64,000 bases of DNA, taken from the NCBI GenBank assembly GCA_029817715.1, contig JARUPY010000045.1:310001-374000 (forward strand), in the 5' to 3' direction. The position numbers and the translations under genes are program-made. This DNA comes from Melastoma dodecandrum. Taxonomy: Eukaryota; Streptophyta; Magnoliopsida; Myrtales; Melastomataceae. The notes beneath the pieces are model-generated. The model made no database searches and was not told the origin of the DNA. It saw only the letters and a list, made by a program, of their open reading frames with translations. Of this stretch, positions 36,500 to 47,403 are shown piece by piece (position 1 is the stretch's first letter; each line of letters opens with the position of its first letter).

Positions 36500-36893
36500 A
36501 TGGGATTCGGCAGAAGGATGTTGAAGGTGACCGTTGGTTTGGTAATCGCTGCCTCTTCCAAATACCGTTGTTCGAGGCCACTATTGCACGGGAGTCCATG
36601 ATATACTTGGTCTCTATCAGAGAAACGTGAACACAGCAGTTGCCCGGGTTATTCAAAACACGCCGTTCAATCTTGGCCAATACTACACCGCACAGGGGAC
36701 AGGCCTTAATACGGTCTACGCCCATGGACGCTGTCGAACGATGATTCCAGCACAGGACTGCCATGACTGCTTGGGTTGTGCCTACATTAAGACTTTACAA
36801 TTTTGCAGCTTCCCATCCACCACGGCTTCTATGGAGCTGGCGGACTGTACCCTTGTGTGGAGCGACAGACCTGTCTTTGGCGGGCCAATGTAG
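36500..36893 (+). pseudogene. Gnk2/DUF26 copy 5, broken
   Basis: The N-terminal MGFGRRMLKVTVGLVIAAS runs into a deletion of the end of the signal peptide and the first residues of the mature protein, which also shifts the frame. The rest of the domain is intact in another frame: HYCTGVHDILGLYQ, then the signature GRCRTMIPAQDCHDC, FCSFPST, LADC and DRPVFGGPM. The cysteine corresponding to DAC is displaced (LGCAY). The promoter block reads AAATATATATAGTGAAC. As written it cannot make a secreted protein. Confidence 0.8.
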
Positions 36894-37499
36894 GAACTAA
36901 TCAAACTGTCAACGCATATCTCAGGAAACTCACCGTATGGGGTCGGTCCGATACCCCGAGCTTTTCTTTACTATTCTTGGCAAAAAGGTGCATTCCAGTG
37001 TCGACTGCGACTTCTCTTGCATCCCTCACTTTAGTCCATCTCATGCTACACTCCTTCGTTGTCGATGATGGTGAATGTAATGTTGTGTTATCTGAATACA
37101 ATACAACGGTTTCTTTTCATTTGTGCTGAATGTCTTTTTTGTGCAGAGGCCAAGGCTGCCCTCGAGCTTTCCAGCCTGAAAAGCAAACGCAGATTGGATG
37201 TTGTAATGCCTCGCGTTTTGAAGCGATTTACTGCTACTGTACTGTTACGACTAACGTCGTCTAAATAATATATGTTGAAATCATTGTCAAAGCCCAACAT
37301 AATCAATCCGATGAAATTGCGTGGCAGATGGCTAACTAGTTGCCTCTGCATCCTTCATCGGTTATGGTTTGTAGCTCAAATCTTTATTGCCTTCTCCATC
37401 AGCGGCGAACGCTAAATATAAAACAATGGGAAGCTGAAGCGGACTGACGAGGGACTCAACATTACCCGACCTGTCGTGATCAAAGGGGGCTCGCTCTGA

Positions 37500-38350
37500 T
37501 TGATTCCTCACGGACAGACGTGCAATGTTCAACTCAATGGAGCACATAGATTTTCCTGCTGCTGTACGGAGCAAAATCCCATTTTTTTGCCCATTTGCCC
37601 AGAACTCGACTCCATCAGCAAGCAGGCGCCTTCTCGATCTTGGCTCCAACCACTCCATCCCGGCTCAGCCGACACTCTCAATTACTGGCGCATTCCCCGG
37701 CGAAGAGCCAGCTGCTCCTCCGAACAGCGGCCAAGGCCTGCACCAGCTAGGAGACAGTTCCCTTCGTCATCATCAGCTGACAACAATCACCCCAATCCAA
37801 CTCCAGAGGCAGATCAACGACCACCGCCGACAAAGCCAGAGGTCGCTTTTCGACTTGGAACAGTGAACCTCCACCCCCACTATCCCAAGCATCCTCCTCC
37901 ATCTCCAAAGGAGCCGCATCAGGTTATCATCTCATCCTCAACTCCGCCGGAAGCCAGGTTGAGACCTGGAACAGTACCCTCGGCTAGGTCGCGACCTGGA
38001 TCAACAAAGTCTGACCCCACCTCCTAATGTCCTTCCCTGAGCAAAGCACAGTAGCAAAGGAGCTTTCCTCGAAATTTGGAAGGATCCCGTAACGACTATC
38101 CCTGTCCTGATGTTCCTCAAATGAACAGACTTCTCCCTGTGATTCCAGCAATTCATCTCAAGCTCACCTCAACTACAATCAACCCACTCCAGCATCAGAT
38201 GGCCGCATAGGCCTTTCCCTTCCACAGCCACACCTAACTTCAACAGATGCAGGTCCCTCGGGAAGCTCCAGTGCGGCATATGGTCTCCTCAACAGCACCA
38301 AGCATGACAACAACAAGCACCCAAACCACAGATTCGGCTACTGCCATCAA
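37500..38350 (+). other. Pro/Ser/Thr/Gln-rich open stretch, probable retroelement remnant
   Basis: Two overlapping open frames (37500-38027 and 37525-37866) and a following degenerate part encode low-complexity Pro/Ser/Gln-rich sequence. The segment 38110-38355 closely matches 42400-42650 (CAGATGCAGGTCCCTCGGGAAGC). The block is inserted just upstream of copy 6. Low-complexity gag-like or LINE ORF1-like sequence is possible; no conserved domain is visible. Confidence 0.35.
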
Positions 38351-38551
38351 CAATAGCAACTCACCTTGACTCAATCTGCACAAGACGAGGTCGACCACAG
38401 AACCTCCATCCCTGAGCAGCTACAAAGACAGCGGGTCGCAATCAAATCAGAAGTGCAGTTCTTACGGTCAAATCAGAAGGGACGAGGATGTGCGAAGATG
38501 TTTTCCAAGTAACAATCTTAAGAGATGGGCATTATTTATAAGGGGACAAAG

Positions 38552-39010
38552 ATGTCGAGGAGAACCCACAACAAAAGAGCGAGATTGGGATCCGGCTCGA
38601 TGATGTTGAAGATGACAGTTGCTTTTGCTGTAGCAGCCTCATTCCTTTGGGGTAGCACGAGTTGCATTGCGAATACCCTTATTCGCAATAGATCTTGCTA
38701 CGGATTCCATGATTTAACTGGAAGATACCACAGAGCCGTCGAGATAGCAGTTTGCCGGGCTATGAGACGCACACCGGAGACGATTTCCCATTACTACACC
38801 TCGCATCGGATAGGCACTGACGTGGTCTACGCCCACGGACGTTGCCGATCGACGATTTCAGAGGTAGACTGCCGAATGTGGATAGCCGCCTGTGACATAA
38901 AAATTTATCAGCAATGCGGCTTCCCAACCACAGCTTATATGGAGCTGGTGGACTGTGCCCTCATGTGGAGTAACAGACCGATCTTTGGAGGGCCATGGCC
39001 GAGGAACTAA
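38552..39010 (+). CDS. Gnk2/DUF26 single-domain secreted protein, copy 6, signature Cys replaced by Trp
   Basis: A 152-residue frame from the family ATG (MSRRTHNK). An ATG 27 nt further up lies in the promoter block and is unlikely to be the start. The second ATG of the family is a Leu codon here (RARLGSGS). The signal peptide core is TVAFAVAASFLW. The signature reads GRCRSTISEVDCRMW, so the third cysteine of C-X8-C-X2-C is Trp110. Its usual disulphide partner, LVDC, is still present. All other cysteines are kept. It may be misfolded, or the change may be recent. It ends GGPWPRN. Confidence 0.82.
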   Translation: MSRRTHNKRARLGSGSMMLKMTVAFAVAASFLWGSTSCIANTLIRNRSCYGFHDLTGRYHRAVEIAVCRAMRRTPETISHYYTSHRIGTDVVYAHGRCRSTISEVDCRMWIAACDIKIYQQCGFPTTAYMELVDCALMWSNRPIFGGPWPRN

Positions 39011-39789
39011 TCAAGTCGTCGAAGTATATCTCAAGAAACATCGTCCGTGGCCGTTTCAATGCCCCGAGCTTTTTTCAATAATGTGAGTTGCAGTTGCACC
39101 TCGTCCATTTCCCTCACTTTAATCCCTCACTATGATAGTGGACATGATAATGTGTTGTCTGTATACAATACAAGGGCTTCTTTCCGTGCACACAAGACGT
39201 TTGTCACGCAGAAGCCAGGAAGCCACGACCTGATGAGTAGCGAACACAGATCCCACTTTCTGGTGCCCTCATTTCGTAGAGATTGGGGGGTTCCTTAATC
39301 CCAAGTTTCTACACCCATTTCAATGTGTTTGAGGTGCAGGTGTTAGGCTTTTACAAGTTTATCATCGCATGCTGTTTGCCAAATACACATGAACCCAAAA
39401 GGCCCGAATCGGGTCCAATGCCCGTATAATATTGACATGAGTCTGGAGTCATGCCCAGATCAGTGCTAACACTGGAACGAAGTACACTCCAACCATCCTT
39501 ACTTCAGTATCATTCAAGGCATGGTCAAAGTTTTTCTGGACTCTCTTGAATTGGTTTCATGCTCTTTATAACATGATATGTGGCTTTGATAATAACTTCA
39601 CATACTCGAAAATCGACATTCACAACTTCAAAGATGAATGAATGAATAGAGTCCGTTCATCACTAAATAGACCTCTTTACCAGTTTCAAGCCCGGCAGGC
39701 AAGCGCGACAAAAGTTAATGGTATAGTCAATGGTATTGCCAATGCCAACAACAAAAGCCTTTCTCGGATTGTGGTTCTTATAATCAACA

Positions 39790-40930
39790 ACAGTGTTGTG
39801 CCAAGGTCCTATTCAAGTCCAGTTTGAATGACCGAATTCATTCTTTCATTGACATCAAACTGCATGCTTGTTTTTCTAGAATCTTGCATGCGAAAACTAC
39901 ATTAAGTTTTTTGTTCCTTGGTAAAATTTTATGATTTTTGGATGAGCATATGAAATGTTATGATTTTTCTCACTTTCGTTGTTTTGCTGAAATGTGAGAA
40001 AATTGAATTGAATTGATTGAATTGCTCCTCCATTTTCTTGAACATTCTACTTTCACACTTGTATTTTATGTTTTGCATATACACTGAGCATGCGACTTTG
40101 GAAGGATCGACTCCAAATTTTTGAAGATTACTCAAATGTGCACGTATCAAATTGCATGGATCTTTCCATGTGTGTAAAAGTCGCGATGTCAAGATAATAA
40201 AACGGCTTCAATCATCATCTAAGGTATAAAGGAGAGGTGGGAGTCTCCCCAAATTATTTTTAAATCCACCTTTAATGGACTGGGAGCCCAAGTGTATAGG
40301 CTCGCAGTCACCGCCCTTCCCTGTCCCTTTTATCTAAAGAATTGAGTGTGGTTGCATGCATGTTTTTGGCCTTTCAAATTTATGTCGTGTGTAGATTTTT
40401 AACTAAACAAACATGAGTTCGGGTTTGAAGCCCGATCCTGTCCAACACCAGTAAAACATTGATACGAGTCCAGCCCAACTCCCGGATCGGGTCCAATGCT
40501 CGTTAAACAAAATCAAATCTTTTGGAGCAAACATGTAAGAGTTAGTAAATAGGAATCACCGAATCTTATTATGATTTTTCTGACTTAAACTAGTCTTCAA
40601 ACTTAAGTGTGTGGCGACTCCGTATAGTTTACCTATGTTAAGCAACATCCATTTTTACGGAGTCATTTTGGATGAGAAACAGTGACGCGAGCCGCTCATT
40701 GAGTACTCCTAAAAGCTCCCAAATGAGGCCTTAACGTAATATTTCACCTGTCACCTTCAAGGAGGGCGAAATGCCCTGCAGCCCCTTTGGAAATCAAGGG
40801 AGGGCCCAACCCAATTCCCTTCCGTAGCGTCTAACGCTCGAGTCGCGACGCCATTGAGCCTTGAGGGAGCGGGCCCGGATCCTCGGGTCGTCCGAACCGC
40901 AACGTGCGTGATAGGCTGGGGTAGCGTGTA
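39790..40930 (+). mobile_element. Gypsy-like fragment (LTR end, primer site, leader)
   Basis: Array flank DNA stops near 39790 (CTTATAATCAACAA) and resumes near 40935 (AATTACCTTCGATTAGGGCTA, also at 11037 and 20065). Within the insertion, TGTGGCGACTCCGTATAG (40609) is typical of the primer site after the 5' LTR of Tat/Ogre-like Gypsy elements. It is followed by a GC-rich leader (40740-40930). No gag or pol is left. Confidence 0.45.
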
Positions 40931-41258
40931 CAATTACCTTCGATTAGGGCTAAAAAATCAAGCCGACTGATGTTTGATAATTAGATTAAATAGTGCCCAT
41001 TAAAATCGATCACTTTCGTTTAAAGGTCGCGAAATTAATCACGTGACGATTTAGACGAGAGGAATTCGGCCGAATAGTTACGCAAGACCTAGGCGTTGTC
41101 GTGATAGCTGACAAAGACCTTGTTAAATGTGATGTTTGCAAAGAAAGGGTTTCCTCGGAAATGTAGTTCTTACGGTCAGCTCAGAAGGGATGGGCACTAT
41201 TTGTAAGCGATGATGAGCGATGATGTTTCTCAAGCAACAATTGAAAGAGATGGGCACT

Positions 41259-41267
41259 ATTTATAAG
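41259..41267 (+). promoter_or_regulatory. TATA-like box of Gnk2 copy 7
   Basis: ATTTATAAG inside the array promoter block GAGATGGGCACTATTTATAA. Equivalent boxes precede copies 4, 6, 10 and 12. The distance to the first ATG is 11-19 bp and to the second ATG (41311) 44-52 bp. Confidence 0.6.
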
Positions 41268-41277
41268 GGGAATTAAG

Positions 41278-41739
41278 ATGGCGAGGAGAAGCCACAACCG
41301 AACGGGCGAGATGGGATTCGGCATGAGGAGGATGATTACTGCGATGGTTGCTTTGGTTGTAGCTGCCTCATTCCTTTTGGATTCTGCAGATTGCGTCGTG
41401 GATGTCCGTACTAGGTCCCGACTTTGCCGGGGATCCCATGATTTATTTGGCGACTATCAGGAAGCCCTCGATATAGTAGTTCCCCGGATTATACAGCGTG
41501 TGCCGTTGATGCAATTCCGATACTACAGCTCGCATAGAGTAAACCACGACACCGCCTATGCCCAAGGACGCTGTCGATCGAGGATCTCAGCACAGGAATG
41601 TAGTATTTGCTTGGAGGCATGTGACGTGAAACTCTACCAGCGTTGCGGCTTCCCAACCACAGCTGCTATAGAGCTGGTTGACTGCTTCCTCGTGTGGACG
41701 AACAGACCAATCTTTGGAGGGCCGTGGCCGAGTAACTAA
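41278..41739 (+). CDS. Gnk2/DUF26 single-domain secreted protein, copy 7
   Basis: A 153-residue frame beginning MARRSHNRTGEMGF. The signal peptide core is MVALVVAASFLL. The domain has Cys50 (RLCRGSHD), the signature Cys99-X8-Cys108-X2-Cys111 (GRCRSRISAQECSIC), Cys123 and Cys136, plus extra Cys39 and Cys115. It is most similar to copies 2 and 10. Its 3' flank keeps the shared TCAAGCTGTCGAAGTATATC block. The likely role is a secreted defence protein, by family inference only. Confidence 0.88.
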   Translation: MARRSHNRTGEMGFGMRRMITAMVALVVAASFLLDSADCVVDVRTRSRLCRGSHDLFGDYQEALDIVVPRIIQRVPLMQFRYYSSHRVNHDTAYAQGRCRSRISAQECSICLEACDVKLYQRCGFPTTAAIELVDCFLVWTNRPIFGGPWPSN

Positions 41740-42179
41740 TCAAGCTGTCGAAGTATATCCCATGAAACATCGTTCCGGGACGCGAGCTTTCCTAGACTTC
41801 TCGTGTCGGTTTTTCAATAATGTGAGTTGCAGTGTATGCAGCATATTGTCCCTTCCCCTCATTTTACTCCATCTCATGTTACATTCCGTTTGATAATAAT
41901 AACAGTGATTTTGATTATTGTCAAACGTGTTAAGTTCATGGGCATTCACTCTGACCGACGAACTGCTTATACATTCCATGATATTTCGCGATCGATACGG
42001 GTCTCTTCGATTCATTCCCCATGGAAGATCAACTTAGTTCGGTTCGTTGTTTTAGGGGTTGAAGACCTCCATTGTCACCATTGATGTGTCAAGATACACT
42101 GCTCGATGATACCTTATTTCTAGGGTCATGGGTACTATAATGCCGATGAGAGCCACACATCGGCATTTTACGACGTGGA

Positions 42180-42660
42180 GTTATTATTTTGTCGACTAGG
42201 ACAGGCTTCTGGAAAATATTTTTTGAAAATCGGGGCACTCTTCCACTTTCACTGCACCCAACCACCCGTCGGATGCCGCTCTCTGACCTCCATTCTTTAC
42301 CTCGGCATCTCTCACCTTCTTCCTCCGTCTATGACAGAATACCTCCTCTTCCTCTCGACATTGTCTTCATTATTCCTCCGGACTTCTGCACCTATCCCTG
42401 TCCTGATGTTCCTCAAATGAACAGACTTCTTCCTGTGATTCCAGCAAATCATCTCAAGCTCACCTCAACTACAGCCAACCCGTTCCAGCATCAGATGGCC
42501 ACAATAGGCCTTTCCCTTCCACAGCCACACCTAACTTCAACAGATGCAGGTCCCTCGGGAAGCTCCAGTGAGGCATATGGTCTCCTCAACAGCACCAAGC
42601 ACGACAACAACAACCACCCAAACCACAGATTCAGCTACTGCCATCAACAATAGCAACTCA
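42180..42660 (+). other. Repeated Pro/Ser/Thr-rich module of unknown origin
   Basis: This module (CGCTCTCTGACCTCC..., CAGAATACCTCCTCTTCC..., GTCTTCATTATTCCTCCGGAC) occurs in whole or part at 10.56, 17.16, 35.8 and 38.1 kb. The longest open frame here is 154 codons (42189-42653), Pro/Ser/His-rich and without a recognised domain. It always lies downstream of a Gnk2 copy or in its spacer, so it is part of the ancestral repeat unit or of an element resident in it. Confidence 0.4.
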
Positions 42661-43783
42661 CCTCGAAAATTGAGAATATGCGATAAATCAATTTCGATTT
42701 CTTTGAGAAGGAAAATAAAAAATCAGAGTCGACAATTCCAATTTTTTAAGCAAAATCGAAGTTATTAATTCCGAACGTAAAATATTATTTGACAAACTTT
42801 AAAAATAACCATCTTATTTTACAAAATATTTCGTGGGGAATGTTTTTTTTTTTTGAAAAAAGCTCAGTAGAAACAGATAAGAACATCGCGACGAACCCGA
42901 GGAGCGGGGCTTAGGAGGAGGGGGATGGGCCGAAACCTCGGTTGAATAATTGGTTTTACTTTAAATTTTGAATAATTTTTAATTTATTTCAAAAAATACT
43001 AATTTGTGTCTCTTACCCATTTAATTTTTTTTTGGAGTTCCTTCTATATTCAATCTGTGATGGTTTTTTTGACTGATGTTGAATTGTTGATTCATAATCT
43101 TTATTTTATAGCTGTATTATTATTACAATTAACTATAATTTTCGTATTTCAGTTAGTTTTGTAATAAGCAGTCGAAATTTTGGAACAAGAGAAGTTTAGA
43201 GATGAGCGACAACACTGGACCAACCAACGAGTATGAACGACACATTCTAAGACTGGAGACTCCACGCACAAATGTATGAGTCAATGAAACCGATAAACAC
43301 AAAGATTATTTGGACTTCGGAACAATGAATACGATGAATGTTCGGTCGGAATAGCCGATGGTAAGCCGAGTTTACCACGTGATAAACATGATAAATGTTT
43401 TCTTTATCAGATATTATATATTGATTATATGAAAGTTTTGTTTTTCCTTTACAAAAAGTCAAATTTTTATCCCAAAAACTTCATTTTTGTCATGTATTGG
43501 AGGTGGTAGGCCGACGGTAGAGGGTGATCATGGCTGAGAGCGGTACGTGGGTGGTCGCCGAGGTGTGGCTGGGGTCGGGTTCGATGGAGGGAACGATGCG
43601 AGGGGGGTTGGGGATGGAAAAAGGTATAAAGTTTAGACAAGACTTTGGTTAACGGTATTTGCAAAAGGAGGAGTTTCATCGGAAGTGCAGTTCTTACGGT
43701 CAAATCAGAAGGGACGAGGACGTGCGAGGATGTTTCCCAGGTAACAGTGTTAAGAGATGGGCATTATTTGTAAGGGGATAAAG

Positions 43784-44242
43784 ATGTTGAGGAGAAGCCA
43801 CACCAAAAGGGCGAGAATGGGATCCGGCTCGATGATGTTGAAGATGACAGTAGCTTTTGTTGGAGCTGCCTCATTCCTTTGGGGTCGCACGAGTTGCATT
43901 GCGAATACCCTTATTCGCAATAGATCTTCCTATGGATTCCATGATTTAACTTGAAGATACCAGAGAGCCGTCGACACAGCAGTTCGCTGGGCTATCAGAT
44001 GCACGCCGGAGACGATTTTCCGTTACTACACCTCGCATAGGATAGGCACTGACGTGGTCTACGCCCTCTGACGTTGTCGATCGATGAGTTCAGCAGTAGA
44101 CTGCCGAATGTGCATGGCCGCCTGTGACATAAAAATCTATCAGCAATGCGGCTTCCCAACCAAAGCTTATATGGAGCTGGTGGACTGTGCCCTCATGTGG
44201 AGTAACAGACCGATCTTTGGAGGGCCGTGGCCGAGGAACTAA
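43784..44242 (+). pseudogene. Gnk2/DUF26 copy 8, two nonsense codons
   Basis: It starts MLRRSHTKRARMGSGS and resembles copy 6. Stops occur at HDLT-TGA (GGA to TGA, near 43952) and just before the signature, where CAC-GGA became CTC-TGA (near 44068). The first domain cysteine is Ser (RSSYGFHD). The rest of the domain (CRSMSSAVDCRMC, QCGFPT, LVDC, GGPWPRN) stays in the same frame. There are no frameshifts, so the loss looks genuine rather than a sequencing artefact. Confidence 0.88.
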
Positions 44243-44969
44243 TCAAGTCGTCGAAGTATATATCTCATTAAACATCGTCCGTGGCCGTTTCAATGCCCCG
44301 AGAATTTTTCAATAATGTGAGTTGCAGTTGCACATCGTCCATTTCCCTCACTTTAATCCCTCACTATGATAATGGACATGATAATGTGTTGTCTGTATAC
44401 AATACAAGGGCTTCTTTCCAAGCACACAAGACGTTTGTCGCGCAAAAGCCCGGATTGCCATGACCTGATGAGAAGCGAACACAGATCGCACTTTCTAATG
44501 CCCATGTTTCGTAGAGATTCAGAGGCTGCTTAATCCCAAGTTTCTACTCCCATTTCAATTTCTTCCACATAACGCGACTTAATGTTACGGTTCCAACATA
44601 ATCAGTTCGATAAAATCGTGCATTTCATACGACTAATGGCCAATTAATTACTCTCTATCCTTCATTGGTTATGGTTTGGGGGCCAACTCTTGTCACCTTC
44701 TCCATCTGTGGGTAAATATGAAGGAAAGGCGAGCCGAAGCAAATTTGATTGGACTGATGTGCGACTATACATTCCCTGACATGTCGTAACCTTGTAGGGG
44801 GCGCTCTTCGATTCACTTCCCAGAAGCCCATTGATTACGTTCGCGTCGCTTAAAATTTGCTTTGTTACGAATCCAGTGTGGTCATGTAACCCCATTTAGA
44901 AGACGAGAATGAATTTGTAAATGATTGGTTCATGGTTTTTTAGCACCGAAGAGTGGGTGGTAAAGGAAG

Positions 44970-45040
44970 GGTATCCGGTGGACTGTCTCCGCATTTGGAA
45001 GGACAATCCGATTGGCGGCAGGCCGTGGCTCGTGGACTAG
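44970..45040 (+). pseudogene. 3' end relic of a further Gnk2 copy
   Basis: Reads VDCLRIWKDNPIGGRPW followed by three residues and a stop. This matches the last 20 or so residues of the array proteins (LVDC...GGPW). The upstream coding part is absent, and the downstream flank (TCAAGTGTCTATGGATATCTC) is the usual one. Confidence 0.75.
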
Positions 45041-45745
45041 TCAAGTGTCTATGGATATCTCATGGAGCATACATCGTATAGGGCTGGTTCAATACCCCGA
45101 GCCTTTCACAAGCTTTATTCGTGCTTTCAATAATGTGAATCGCATCATACTGTACGCGACATCTTTTCCCTCCCCCTCACTTCACTCCCATCTCACGTTA
45201 CATTCGCTCGATGGTCACAAATATGGAGATGCGAAACAAGGGTTTCCTTTTAAAAGTGGGTGCCGCCTCGAATTTTCTGACATGGAAGGCGGACACGGAT
45301 CACGCAGTCTAATGCCCGCCGTTTGTGAACGGATTCGTGGCTACTGTTATACCGTCAAACATGATTCCCATGTTTCACTCTTATTTCAAGCATGTCTTCA
45401 GTAATTAGCTATGAGTGTTAACATAGTATTATCCATTGGATTAACAACATTTGAATCACAACATTGTTTAGAAAGTGTTTTTCTTTTGTAATAACAATTC
45501 TTTGTTGTTTCATCAAGATGAAGTCAAGTCACGAGTTGACGGGAGAATGATGGGAAAGAGGTAAATTCCTTAGTCATCATGCATTGTGTTGGGGAACAAG
45601 ATAGCTACTCGGAAAGTAATTCATCCGGCAGAATAGAAGCGACGAAAATAGCGATGGTTCCGAGCGTAAATGATCTAAAGGTCGGGCACTATACATAGTG
45701 GTTCAAGGACATCGGGGACAGCCACATCTGAAAGGAGCGAGCGAG

Positions 45746-45798
45746 ATGGAATTCGGCACGGCCACCGTGTTGAAGATGATGACAACTGCGGTAGTGAT
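45746..45798 (+). pseudogene. 5' end of a Gnk2 copy cut by an LTR insertion (copy 9)
   Basis: MEFGTATVLKMMTTAVV, close to the start of copy 11, is cut after 17 codons where TGTTAAAAATAATAAC begins. About 230 bp of upstream DNA also match copy 11 (52310-52581). No continuation of the gene is found on the far side. Confidence 0.8.
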
Positions 45799-47400
45799 TG
45801 TTAAAAATAATAACACCGACCCACAATGGATATACTAGCAGAAGGTACTGAGACACTTCTGTAGTTGTAGAAGGTGATATAGATGGCCCTTCGGCTTTTA
45901 TACTCACATAAACCCAGTGGGTTGTGATCAGTAACCCTTTTGGGTTATGCACAGAGATATGTGACTAACTCTGTAAACTCTCTAGTTTAAGTTCTGCAAT
46001 GAAGACAGTGACTAACTCTACAATCCCTGTTGTTGGGGTTCTGTCGAACGTGGCGGCTCCACGCAAGCACGTAGCGGCCCTATGCAGGCAGACAGCCCCT
46101 CTGTCCAGTGGTGGATTTTCCTCCATCGGTTCCACAACCTGCTTGGCTCCTCACCAATGCTTCCCTGATGCTTAGCTCATCACAAAGACTTCCAGAAGCA
46201 GACAACACCCGTGGGGCTTCTCCAAAGCCTGCAGCAGGTACTTCCCTTCTGCAGAAACACAAATGTCAGTGCCTCACCGTGAATCTCCCAGACGCGGCCC
46301 TTCTTCTGCTTACTGCCCCGGCACGTATTCACCCCGACTTCTCCTAAGCCTGATGCACGTCCGAAATGTAACAGTGCAGCCAGATCCTTCGCGACCTCAC
46401 TCACGTCCGGCAAAGCTTACATCATGGACACCTGCTTTCAGCACACACGAGCAAATCAATTACAAAACAAATGATACTAGTACCTCACCAGATTCCTCCA
46501 TACGCGGCCATTCTTCTGCTCACTGCCCATGCACGTATATACCCCGACTTCTCCCTAAGCCTGATGCACGTCCGCCACGCCACAGTGCAGCTAGATTCTT
46601 CGCGACCTCACTCACGTCCGGTCTAGCTTGTATCCTGGGCACCGGCCTTCTGCAACCGAATGCTCAACCCCAAAGAGAACGAAAACTCGCAGATCTCTTA
46701 GAATACAATCCTCACTCTCACGTAAATCATCTACACTATTCTATCTAACAAAAGATCATATCTTATACAAAATAGAAATACATTATTTACAAAAGGTATA
46801 GTGGCTGACGGATGTTTCTGCAAAACAAGGAAACAAAATATCAGCCAAATAAATCATTCCCCCATTGGGAGACATGCTCCGTATCACTTAAAGATCAATC
46901 ATGTCATCTGGTCATGATTGTGTTCACGACTTTAAGAGATAGGGCTTCTAGAAGGTTAAGACAGATAAGGCCCGTCGGTCCCATATAATCTTTGTTTCCA
47001 AAAGTTGTTGGCAGACCTTCTGGATAAAGACACGTGTGGGACACGTCTATATTCAGATGGGTTGTCCTTTGCCATGATTCATAACGAATCTGGACGTAAA
47101 ATTAGATGCAAGAGAAATGATAACATGACCGTTGGAAGTTCCAGATCAGTCAGCAGAACCTCGCATCAGAGCTTTTCATATATATAGTGATTTCTTCCCT
47201 AAAAGGGAGTAGATCAATTCATATGAAAATAAATCGTAATCAAAATGATTTAACACCATTTTAATTAATAAAATGTATTATACGGAAGTATTTAATTAAT
47301 CAGATGATTAATTAAATAATTCGTGGTAAAGATTAGGTAACAGAAGGTACGAAACAGACTGTCCCTGTTGGTTAACCTTCTGCAGAAGGAAGTCCACAGG
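45799..47400 (+). mobile_element. LTR of family-A type, boundaries uncertain on the right
   Basis: Begins TGTTAAAAATAATAACACC and shares with 25288-25985 the GGGTTATGCA...TGTGACTAACTC block and with 12307-14703 the CAGAAGGTTCTGC-type motifs. Near 47226-47330 there is an AT-rich ATTAATTAAAT region like 14510-14560. It ends before the gag remnant at about 47404. No target duplication partner for GTGAT was found. Confidence 0.5.
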
Positions 47401-47403
47401 GTG

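Noticed and set aside
38525..38551. Upstream extension of Gnk2 copy 6
   Set aside because: This ATG is part of the conserved promoter block GAGATGGGCATTATTTATAA; the family start is 38552.
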